The notes under the pieces: generated by a model | Told to the model about the DNA's origin: nothing | Seen by the model: the letters and a program-made list of their open reading frames with translations, nothing else | Databases searched by the model: none | Assembly (NCBI GenBank): GCA_011053245.1 | Contig: DRGS01000067.1 | Coordinates: 1 to 10,113 of the forward strand | DNA from: Phycisphaerales bacterium | Lineage (GTDB): Bacteria > Planctomycetota > Phycisphaerae > Sedimentisphaerales > Anaerohalosphaeraceae | Direction of reading: 5' to 3' | Length of the DNA stretch: 10,113 nucleotides | In this document: positions 1-6,253 of the stretch, piece after piece | Layout: every line of letters starts with the position of its first letter | Position numbering within the stretch: position 1 is the stretch's first letter | Translations under genes and position numbers: made by a program

Positions 1-2
1 CG

Positions 3-116
3 GAGTTCAGATTCTATCTCACTGATGACACCGATAACACAAATATCATTCATCGCTTTGATGATATTGTGGTCAATGGTACGGTCAGTGTCATCTCTGG
101 TCCTGATAGTAAATAG
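3..116 (+). CDS. C-terminal end of a jelly-roll (lectin-like) domain protein, 5' truncated by the window edge
   Basis: Reading the plus strand from base 3 gives 37 codons and a TAG stop at 114-116. The peptide contains EFRFYLTDDTDN followed by HRFDDIVVNGTV. This Phe/Arg-rich strand, then a Phe-Asp-Asp-Ile-Val-Val-x-Gly ending, is the usual last part of the jelly-roll domains found in secreted planctomycete proteins. No start is visible because the gene enters from outside the window. Its last 26 bases overlap the 3' end of the convergent minus-strand gene that stops at 91. That minus-strand protein ends inside the same kind of domain and lacks exactly this portion, so this may be the displaced end of that gene rather than an independent one. 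The peptide is short, so the call rests on the motif alone. The residues after NGTVSV may be out-of-context sequence beyond a junction. Confidence 0.55.
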   Translation, partial: EFRFYLTDDTDNTNIIHRFDDIVVNGTVSVISGPDSK

Positions 117-3100
117 TGCTTCCGCTTTGAGGAGTATCCGCATACGACGTGATGTCGCTCAGGCTATCAGAAGACGTAAACCCGTCAACGCTCGTCAGTA
201 GGTATGGAGTGAGGGATTTTGAAGTGTCTGTAGTATTATTAGTATACCCCGCCTCCAGCGTCATAGAAGTCAGGTCCATTTCATAGCCTGAATCAACGTC
301 AATGGTGAATGATACATAGTCAACGTCAGTGATGGCACCGGCCAGATTGGTAATACCGGTACCACTGCATCTGGCGTAAAGACACCCACCGCCAGTTGCC
401 GAGCGGGCCGCATAAGTTGTGAGGCCGGAGCCTATAACGATATCATTCGCCGTGACATTCGCATCCTGCGAGGTCGCAGTAAGGTCGGCTCCGAAATCAT
501 ATCCCGCAATTACCGCTGCCTGTGAATCAGTTGTTGCACTTGCGCCACTCGAAGCTGTACCAACATTTGGCGTAGTTGCAGAATCACGCATCTGTACCGT
601 GTAGGTGTACTGCGTGCTTGCATCCAAGCCGCTGTCAGTGTACGACGGGCTTGTCTGCCATGAACTGTCTGTTGCGCCTGGGCCGGAAGTAGTTTCATTG
701 AAGTAGTACTCTACAGGACCGGTAGCATCTGAACCAGTTGTCGCCGTCATGCTAATAGCTGAAGAACTATCGGCACTTGGTGCAGAAGCAAACGTAGCAG
801 GATTCGGAGTTGGAGCACTCGTATCCGGAGCATTAGTTGTTGCATTTGCGCCACTTGAAACGGTACCAACATTCGGAGTAGTTGCAGAGTCACGCATCTG
901 AACCGTATAGGTGTACTGCGTACTTGCAGTCAAACCGCTGTCAGTGTACGACGGGCTTGTCTGCCATCCGCTGTCTGTTGACCCTGGGCCGAAAGTAGTC
1001 TCTGCGAAGTAGTACTCCACAGGACCTGTAGCATCTGAACCCGTTGTCGCAGTCATGCTGATAGCAGAAGAGTTATCGGCAGAAGGAGCAGACGAGAATG
1101 TCGCAGGATCCGGAGTTGGAGCAGTCGTATCCGGAGTCGTCCAGATTAACAGTTCATCGGAATCCTGCTTTTCGCCGGGATCAAACACAATCTGTTCGCC
1201 CAGGATTTCCGATAAAGGCTGACAATCGTTCGGCTCCGTGGCCAGTGCTGTGGGCACGACATAGCCCAGCAAACCTATCCATTCGGTGTTCTTGTCATAG
1301 GGCCGGTAGACCACGCGGTTCTGGTAGGTCGAGTACTCGGGATCCTGGGGATCGTACTGGTTTTCAAAAGGCATTTTGCTGCAAACGGCATATGGGTCAG
1401 TCGACAGCACATAGGTGCCGGATGAAATTTCCTTCATCTGGATTAGCGGAAGCGAGTTCTTCACCGGAACCGCATAGCTGTAAGCAACCGGGGAACCGTT
1501 TACCTCGGTTGTCAGGATGGTCTGGCTGGACACCGTCGTCTCGTACAACGGTAGAAGCTCCGCTGTTGCCTCGTCAAACTCAAGCCATCCATAATCCACA
1601 TTGCCAACCATCTGCTCGGATGTAGCCACAACGTCGCCGAGCGTTCCCATCGTCATGTAAAAGCGGTAGAAAATCCCTTCGCCGGGCTTGAGATTGCAGT
1701 GCATATCCGTCGCCATAATCCTCCACCCGCCTGTGTCAAGATTGTAACCATTCATTCTTTGTGATTGTTCTTCGTAGCCCGGCTGCCCATAATGCTCGTC
1801 GAGGCCTTGAACCAGACTGTACGCCGCACTGTTTGTATTACCGGCGTCCTCTGTATGTCCAATCCATCCCCCGGTATTTATAAGAGCATATCTCCTTGTC
1901 TCGTAAGCGTATGGCAAAACGTCGAATCCGCCTCCGATTGCGCCCAGTATCTGCGTCCCGTAAACCGAACGGCGTAGACCCGTCCAGGGAGCTGTAGGTT
2001 GCGGTAGATCATAGGTGCCGAAGTTATAAAAATAATAGGTAATTTCTAGAACACCGTCCCCCAAATGCCGGTAGTTGGTGTAGAACAACGCATCCCCCCG
2101 GTTAACAGAGGGTTTCGGAACCAGTCCCCAGTTTATGACGGAATAGCTGCGGGCGTCAGGATCAAACGCTTCGGCCAACAACGGCGAATAGAACGGCTCG
2201 TCGTTCAACGGATCCAACCAGGGCCTGATATACATGCCGGCCTGATGTATGAAGCCGTCCCCAAGGCCCTGCATTTCCGGATCATCATTACGCCTATCGC
2301 TAAAAAGTGTCGCCGTACATAGATCATCATTCCAGGGACTGAGGTCGCGATTCTGCGGCGGCATGATTTCACCCGTGCCTGGCAGCAAGATGGAATACAA
2401 TTGCCCGCCCTTGCCGATTTTGATCCGCCAATCCAGACCAGTGCTGTCGTCATAATCCAATTGTGTCTGGAAAACATCCGTCTCATCCCAAAGGGACGTA
2501 TCGTACCAGGTTCCCGCGGACGATTCCGTCCAGCTTTCTTGTTCCATGGTCAACGTGCCGGTGGACAACAACCCCGGAGCGCCAAGCCTATCGAAAACCT
2601 TAAATAGCGGCGGCCTCACAGTCGCTACATCAGTTGTTGCACTTGCGCCACTTGAAGCGCTACCAACATTTGGCGTAGGTATCACAGCGTCACGCATCTG
2701 GACCGTGTAGGTGTACTGCGTATCCGCATCCAAACCGCTGTCGGTGTAGGAAACGCTTGTCTGCCATCCGCTGTCTGTTGCGCCTGGGCCGGAAGTAGTC
2801 TCACTGAAGTAGTACTCGATAGGACCGGGGGTAGCATCTGAACCAGTTGTCGCCGTCATGTGGATAACTGAAGAACCATTGGCACTTGGTGCAGAAGCAA
2901 ACGTAGCAGGATTCGGAGTTGGAGCAGTCGTATCCGGATCAGCATTAGTTGTTACATTTGCGCCACTTGAAGCGCTACCAACATTCGGCGTAGTTACAGA
3001 GTCACGCATCTGCACCGTGTAGGTGTACTGCGTATCCGCATCCAGACCGCTGTCGGAGTAGGAAGCGCTTGTCTGCCATCCGCTGTCTGTTGCCCCTGGG

Positions 3101-3321
3101 CCGGAAGTAGTTTCATTGAAGTAGTACTCGACAGGACCGGTTTGATCTGAACCCGTTGTCGCCGTCATGATGATAGCTGTATCGCTATAGGGACTTGGAG
3201 CAGATGAGAACGTAGCAGGATTCGGAGTTGGCGGTATGACATCAAGCACCACCTCCGAAACAATCACATTGTCAATACCAAAACGCTGTTGCCCCCCCCA
3301 ATCCGTCATAGGTAAACTCAA
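91..3321 (-). CDS. Large secreted modular protein, C-terminal fragment (four Fn3-like repeats, unknown module, partial jelly-roll); frameshifted from its N-terminus
   Basis: This is a 1,076-codon frame whose nominal ATG at 3321 is probably not a real start. Its first ten residues are an out-of-frame reading of the upstream gene fragment, and real coding begins at QQRFGIDNVIV after the homopolymer at 3292-3299. Order in this frame: end of a jelly-roll (11-28); repeats A1 (31-125) and B1 (134-230); an unrecognised module (about 237-730) rich in Trp, Tyr and Gly; repeats A2 (735-829) and B2 (837-931); then a second jelly-roll (about 935-1070) opening with AGYDFG. The repeats are about 95 residues and look like fibronectin type III-like beta-sandwich units (DTQYTYTVQMRD, GWQTS). 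The last domain stops in YYQDQR without its usual FRFY...DNIVVNG ending, so the 3' end looks truncated. No catalytic motif, membrane anchor or sorting signal is visible. The role is probably extracellular or cell-surface; binding of carbohydrate or other surfaces is only a guess. Confidence 0.75.
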   Translation of the reverse strand: MSLPMTDWGGQQRFGIDNVIVSEVVLDVIPPTPNPATFSSAPSPYSDTAIIMTATTGSDQTGPVEYYFNETTSGPGATDSGWQTSASYSDSGLDADTQYTYTVQMRDSVTTPNVGSASSGANVTTNADPDTTAPTPNPATFASAPSANGSSVIHMTATTGSDATPGPIEYYFSETTSGPGATDSGWQTSVSYTDSGLDADTQYTYTVQMRDAVIPTPNVGSASSGASATTDVATVRPPLFKVFDRLGAPGLLSTGTLTMEQESWTESSAGTWYDTSLWDETDVFQTQLDYDDSTGLDWRIKIGKGGQLYSILLPGTGEIMPPQNRDLSPWNDDLCTATLFSDRRNDDPEMQGLGDGFIHQAGMYIRPWLDPLNDEPFYSPLLAEAFDPDARSYSVINWGLVPKPSVNRGDALFYTNYRHLGDGVLEITYYFYNFGTYDLPQPTAPWTGLRRSVYGTQILGAIGGGFDVLPYAYETRRYALINTGGWIGHTEDAGNTNSAAYSLVQGLDEHYGQPGYEEQSQRMNGYNLDTGGWRIMATDMHCNLKPGEGIFYRFYMTMGTLGDVVATSEQMVGNVDYGWLEFDEATAELLPLYETTVSSQTILTTEVNGSPVAYSYAVPVKNSLPLIQMKEISSGTYVLSTDPYAVCSKMPFENQYDPQDPEYSTYQNRVVYRPYDKNTEWIGLLGYVVPTALATEPNDCQPLSEILGEQIVFDPGEKQDSDELLIWTTPDTTAPTPDPATFSSAPSADNSSAISMTATTGSDATGPVEYYFAETTFGPGSTDSGWQTSPSYTDSGLTASTQYTYTVQMRDSATTPNVGTVSSGANATTNAPDTSAPTPNPATFASAPSADSSSAISMTATTGSDATGPVEYYFNETTSGPGATDSSWQTSPSYTDSGLDASTQYTYTVQMRDSATTPNVGTASSGASATTDSQAAVIAGYDFGADLTATSQDANVTANDIVIGSGLTTYAARSATGGGCLYARCSGTGITNLAGAITDVDYVSFTIDVDSGYEMDLTSMTLEAGYTNNTTDTSKSLTPYLLTSVDGFTSSDSLSDITSYADTPQSGSTIYYQDQR
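529..1119 (-). repeat. Coding repeat pair A2-B2 (Fn3-like units)
   Basis: Two tandem units of 95 codons each: A2 at 835-1119 and B2 at 529-813. A-type units read TFSSAPS and end in GAN-x-TT; B-type units read TFASAPS and end in GASATT. Bases 772-817 in B2 are identical over 46 bp to bases 2881-2926 in B1, so the DNA itself, not just the protein, is strongly repeated. Confidence 0.85.
2632..3231 (-). repeat. Coding repeat pair A1-B1 (Fn3-like units)
   Basis: A1 spans 2947-3231 (95 codons) and B1 spans 2632-2922 (97 codons, with one extra codon near DATPGP and one near VIPTPNV). They match A2 and B2 in type and order, giving an A-B / module / A-B arrangement in the gene. B1 carries the 46-bp exact copy (2881-2926) of 772-817. 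Confidence 0.85.
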
Positions 3322-3784
3322 AGCTCACCTGCAGATCATAACCAACGGATCCCGCGGTTGCAGTCACTAACAGATATCCCAGACCGTTATTCCAGCCACC
3401 AGGAACATCACCATCATCATATCCAACGCTGTCCAGCACAACATCGCCGGCACCGGCATTGTAAAAGAGCGTTCCAATGACTAGTTCGCCAGTGGCGATC
3501 TCATCATCCATGTCCCTAATATCAAACACCAATTCCAGATTATCGCCGGATTGGATGGCATAGCCTGTATCCTTCGTAGTGGTTCCCTTATCTCCCGCGC
3601 TCCAGATGTAGTTGGCCGGGTTGCCATAGGTAGCACCAGAAAAATTCCAAGCTCCGGTCCATCCATTGCCTGCGAGGGTTTCGGCGGCCTCAAAGCCATC
3701 ATTCATAATCACCGCTCCCTGTGACAGCCCAACACAGGCCACCATCAGCGCAACACAAGCAACTAAAATTGATTTTTTACACAT
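3272..3784 (-). CDS. N-terminal fragment of the same secreted protein: signal peptide plus jelly-roll domain
   Basis: The frame starts with MCKKSILVACVALMVAC, a short basic n-region and a hydrophobic core typical of a Sec signal peptide, with likely cleavage near LSQG/AVIM. Cys residues within the core could hint at a lipobox, but a type I signal fits better. I chose the ATG at 3784 because AAGGAG lies nine bases upstream. The in-frame ATG at 3802 also has an AGGA eight bases upstream and would add six residues (MKENMI). The mature part (NDGFE...WTGAW...LELVFDIRD...VSFEFTYDGLGG) is a lectin-like jelly-roll that ends abruptly in ATAFWY and a TGA at 3272. Deleting one base of the 8-base G run gives DGLGGQQRFGIDNVIV, the expected domain ending, and fuses this frame to the downstream one (about 1,230 residues in total). 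Confidence 0.75.
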   Translation of the reverse strand: MCKKSILVACVALMVACVGLSQGAVIMNDGFEAAETLAGNGWTGAWNFSGATYGNPANYIWSAGDKGTTTKDTGYAIQSGDNLELVFDIRDMDDEIATGELVIGTLFYNAGAGDVVLDSVGYDDGDVPGGWNNGLGYLLVTATAGSVGYDLQVSFEFTYDGLGGATAFWY

Positions 3785-3802
3785 AATCATGTTCTCCTTC
3801 AT

Positions 3803-4425
3803 TTTCTTTCCTTTCGATTTAGTTACGATTTTAATTTTTCACGTCTTTTCTTTGATCCTGCTCCGCTCCTTTCTAATCAAAGTTTTAAACTTTTTCTCCT
3901 GTTTTTTTGCCTCCATACATTACGTAAAAATCCTATTAATTGCGCGCAGCGCAAATGAATTTAATATTGATAGAAAAAATAAATGTGCAGACAGTGCATG
4001 CATCTCCAAAATTCTCTTTCGGCGACACATCCGAATACAACAGATTTCGTTTGCTCCGTACCATAAACGTCCCTATTCAGGTAGAGAAACCAGCCTACTG
4101 TACTATGTTGATAAACAAGTTTGCGACATCAAGCGGTGTAAGAAGTATGAAAAGCAAAGACTTTTCACACACCCAAAAATCCCCCTTGGCTGATTAGACA
4201 ACATGATGTTCAATAAAATTGCTTTGTGCGGCACCAGCCTAAGATATATTACCTTGTATTCTATAAATGGTTACGAGAATCAACCTCACCATTTATAATC
4301 GCAATATTACTACAAGAGGAATGCCGTGCAAGTAAAAAATCCCAAAAAACTAAGTATTTAGAATATTTTTATGAGCCGTTGGGAATGTCGGGCTGTTTGC
4401 TCGAAAAATGAGGAGGAAATTAAAG
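3803..4425. other. AT-rich intergenic stretch with inverted repeats, no convincing gene
   Basis: This is the upstream region of the secreted gene. Short open frames on the plus strand here have no recognisable motif and odd composition, so I do not call them. Visible structure includes a 15-base palindrome at 3879-3893 (AAAGTTT-T-AAACTTT), a 6-bp stem with 3-base loop at 3940-3954 (TTGCGC/GCGCAA), and the larger inverted repeat at 4262-4297. I found no clear promoter for the minus-strand gene, although it should lie here. Confidence 0.6.
4262..4297. repeat. Inverted repeat, 10-bp perfect arms
   Basis: Arms TATAAATGGT (4262-4271) and ACCATTTATA (4288-4297) are exact reverse complements around a 16-base spacer, which itself holds a possible GAG/CTC inner pairing. 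No T-tract follows on either strand, so it is more likely a binding site or an RNA hairpin than a terminator. Confidence 0.6.
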
Positions 4426-4445
4426 GTCCGGCGGACATTTTTTTT
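4426..4445 (+). terminator. Short hairpin followed by T8
   Basis: GTCC-GGC-GGAC forms a 4-bp GC-rich stem at 4426-4436. One A separates it from eight T residues at 4438-4445. The T-tract fits an intrinsic terminator on the plus strand, but the stem is short and no plus-strand gene precedes it, so what it would terminate is unclear. Confidence 0.3.
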
Positions 4446-4518
4446 ATAATACATCTTTCCTTTGCGCCTCTGCGCCTTTGCGGGATAAAAAAATTACGAC
4501 TTAGCGAGCAGAAAAAAC

Positions 4519-4547
4519 TTGACATTTGACACTGACCTTTGTATAAT
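4519..4547 (+). promoter_or_regulatory. Consensus sigma-70-type promoter facing no gene
   Basis: TTGACA at 4519-4524 and TATAAT at 4542-4547 are both perfect consensus hexamers, separated by exactly 17 bases. Transcription would start near 4554 and run right, through repeat-like DNA and then antisense to the aminotransferase gene. No plus-strand gene with recognisable content lies downstream, so the product would be a non-coding or antisense RNA if the promoter is active. Confidence 0.6.
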
Positions 4548-4796
4548 GTTCATCTAACAATGCAATACAATTTAATCTTTTATTCGTGTTTATTGGTGTT
4601 CATTCGTGGTTCCCAATAATCCTGTAATCCGTGAAATTCGTGGTTAAAAATGAAAATATTTGCAAATAAGTGTGAATTTATGACAAAAACGAGAGCATTA
4701 AAATTCGACACAATACCCTCACTCTTTTCGGGAGAACCCGCACTTTTGCGAAACCTTTTTTTGAGGAACAAAGCCAATTTAAGCAACCAAAAATTC

Positions 4797-4814
4797 ACCG
4801 CAAACCCTTGCGGT
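4797..4814 (-). terminator. Hairpin, possible terminator of the aminotransferase transcript
   Basis: ACCGCAA (4797-4803) and TTGCGGT (4808-4814) form a perfect 7-bp stem with a 4-base loop. Read on the minus strand, the hairpin is followed by GAATTTTTGG, which gives it an intrinsic-terminator look. It lies about 220 bases beyond the aminotransferase stop codon, and no better terminator is seen nearer. Confidence 0.4.
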
Positions 4815-5036
4815 ATTGAGGTTTACAACGATTTACAAACAAAACCCAAAAACGGAGCAAACCCAAACAAACCCAATCAAAGCCAATTTCAAAAACCCCA
4901 TTTTAGTAGTTCTCTGTGGCCCTCAGTGTTCCTCTTTTTCCTCTGTGGCAAAGTAGTTAAAGCGAAAAACAAAAAAATGAAAAGCAAACCCAATCCACCT
5001 GTCGCGGCGAAACGCAGCGAAGACGGAAACCCAATT

Positions 5037-6152
5037 TTAGACCAGTTTTCGGAGGATATCGATGCCCTGCTGGATCTTCTCATCTGTGGTCGCATAGCTA
5101 ATGCGGAAGTGCGTATCTCGTTCGCTGAAGACGTTTCCGGGGATGATCAGGACGTTATTTTCTATTGCTTTTTTGACGAATTCCGTTCCGGTTCCACAGC
5201 CTTCGGGAACCTTTACGAAAGTATAGAATGCTCCGCCGGGTTTTACGACCTGGAATTTATCTTTGAGTCCGTCGCAGATCATGTCGCGTTTTTTCTTATA
5301 CGCAGCTACATATTCGCTCATGTCGGTATCGAGAGCTGTGACCGAAGCGTACTGGAAAGGTTTAGGTGCGCAGACGAATGTGTACTGCTGGATCTTTGTC
5401 ATTGCGTCGATAAGATCTTTGAGGCAATCGTTTGCGGCGGCATAGCCCATTCGCCAGCCGGTCATTGCGTAAGCCTTACTGAAACCCTTGAGCAGGAGCG
5501 TCTTGTCATAGTACCTTGCGATAGAGGGGCACTTTCCGTCATAGCAGAATGTATCGTATATCTCGTCGCTCATTACGAGGATGTCGTTTTTGGCGGCGAC
5601 GGCGGCAATAGCTTTTATCTCGGCCTCGGAATAGACGACGCCGGTCGGGTTGGCCGGGGAATTGACAATGATCAGCTTGGTCCTTTCGGTTACAGCGTTT
5701 GCAATGCCGTCGACCGGGAGCTTGAAATCGGGATAGCTGTCGACGTAAACGCATTTGCCGCCGAGGAGGTTTATGACGTGCTTGTATATGACGAAGTAGG
5801 GATCGGCGAGGATGACCTCGTCGCCTGGATCGATGATCGACATGAAGGCAAGCAATATGCCTCCGCTTACGCCGCTGGTGACGAGTACGTTGGGATCGGA
5901 CCATTGGTAATCGGCTGCGAGCTGCGAAGTGATCTTATCGACAAGCAGAGTTTCGCCGGCAGTTTGTGAATAACTGTTTTGGCCTGCGTTGATCGCGTCG
6001 ATAGCCGCTGCCTTTATTGCGTCCGGGACGTCGAAATCCGGCTGACCGATAGAAAGATTTACCGGATCCTTGAGCGAAGCAGCGAGTGCGAAAACTTTTC
6101 GTATCCCGCTTGCGTCGATCAAGCCGGTTCGTTCGGCGAGTATGTTTTTCAT
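5037..6152 (-). CDS. Pyridoxal-phosphate-dependent aminotransferase, class I/II (aspartate aminotransferase-like)
   Basis: The 371-residue protein has the fold type I aminotransferase signature throughout. It includes NLSIGQPDFDVP near the N-terminus, NSPANPTG with Asn168, SDEIYD with Asp196 and Tyr199 for cofactor binding, GFSKAYAMTGWRMGY with Lys226 as the Schiff-base lysine and Arg234 for the phosphate, and THFRISYA with Arg350 as the expected substrate carboxylate-binding arginine. The family moves an amino group between an amino acid and a 2-oxo acid in the cytoplasm. Length and motifs fit the Asp/aromatic/alanine-type subgroup, but the amino acid used cannot be read from sequence alone. 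The ATG at 6152 has AGGG about nine bases upstream. The gene follows the small basic protein gene by about 100 bp that hold a strong hairpin, so it may be partly uncoupled from that operon. It appears intact. Confidence 0.93.
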   Translation of the reverse strand: MKNILAERTGLIDASGIRKVFALAASLKDPVNLSIGQPDFDVPDAIKAAAIDAINAGQNSYSQTAGETLLVDKITSQLAADYQWSDPNVLVTSGVSGGILLAFMSIIDPGDEVILADPYFVIYKHVINLLGGKCVYVDSYPDFKLPVDGIANAVTERTKLIIVNSPANPTGVVYSEAEIKAIAAVAAKNDILVMSDEIYDTFCYDGKCPSIARYYDKTLLLKGFSKAYAMTGWRMGYAAANDCLKDLIDAMTKIQQYTFVCAPKPFQYASVTALDTDMSEYVAAYKKKRDMICDGLKDKFQVVKPGGAFYTFVKVPEGCGTGTEFVKKAIENNVLIIPGNVFSERDTHFRISYATTDEKIQQGIDILRKLV

Positions 6153-6182
6153 GGCTATGCCCTTTTTTAATTATGCGCAAAG

Positions 6183-6228
6183 AAATGCCGCTTCGGCAGT
6201 TGGTCGTCATCGCCATAAAGCGGCATTT
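6183..6228 (-). terminator. Intercistronic hairpin with 11-bp arms, probable terminator or attenuator
   Basis: AAATGCCGCTT (6183-6193) and AAGCGGCATTT (6218-6228) are exact reverse complements around a 24-base loop. On the minus strand the second arm runs into TTTCTTT, giving a T-rich tail. It sits between the small basic protein stop (6254) and the aminotransferase start (6152), so it could end or thin out the upstream transcript, or protect its 3' end. Confidence 0.55.
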
Positions 6229-6253
6229 AATTTTTGTAAGCGTCGCTAAGCCG

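Larger units (their letters stand above)
4451..5010. repeat. Patchwork of dispersed-repeat-like intergenic blocks
   Basis: Three blocks have the phrase-like, internally repetitive look of intergenic repeats that recur in planctomycete genomes. These are TTTGCGCCTCTGCGCCTTTG (4461-4480), five ATTCGTG-like words (4582-4645), and CTCTGTGGC repeated at 4912-4920 and 4941-4949. Between 4840 and 5036 the motif AAACCCAA recurs many times. The plus-frame translation of this stretch (NKANLSNQ, NKPNQSQFQK) resembles peptides I remember as over-predicted hypothetical proteins in Phycisphaerae. Membership of a dispersed family is inferred from memory, since only one locus is visible. Confidence 0.45.

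Noticed and set aside
529..3231. CRISPR-like or tandem DNA array
   Set aside because: The repetition is in-frame protein repeats of about 285 bp separated by coding sequence, not short repeats with unique spacers.
3879..3893. Palindrome AAAGTTT-T-AAACTTT followed by T-rich sequence as a plus-strand terminator
   Set aside because: The stem is entirely weak A/T-rich pairing with almost no loop, and no plus-strand gene ends nearby. Such palindromes are common in AT-rich DNA.
3666..4197. Overlapping plus-strand frames of 175 and 85 codons in the gap upstream of the secreted gene
   Set aside because: The first overlaps the signal-peptide region of the minus-strand gene. Both lack recognisable motifs and a good ribosome binding site, and their composition follows the AT-rich background.
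4226..4411. Plus-strand frame of 61 codons
   Set aside because: It lies across the 10-bp inverted repeat, has no recognisable motif and no convincing ribosome binding site.
4441..4450. TATAAT at 4445-4450 as a second promoter
   Set aside because: No -35-like hexamer is present 16-18 bases upstream, and the match is a by-product of the T-run.
3785..5036. Insertion sequence or transposon remnant
   Set aside because: No transposase fragment, paired terminal inverted repeats or target duplication could be seen. The repeat-like blocks are reported separately without calling them a transposon.
4650..5969. Plus-strand open frame of 439 codons
   Set aside because: Two thirds of it is the reverse complement of the aminotransferase, whose motifs are unambiguous. 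The rest reads low-complexity repeat-like DNA (NKPNQSQFQK), and no protein family is recognisable.
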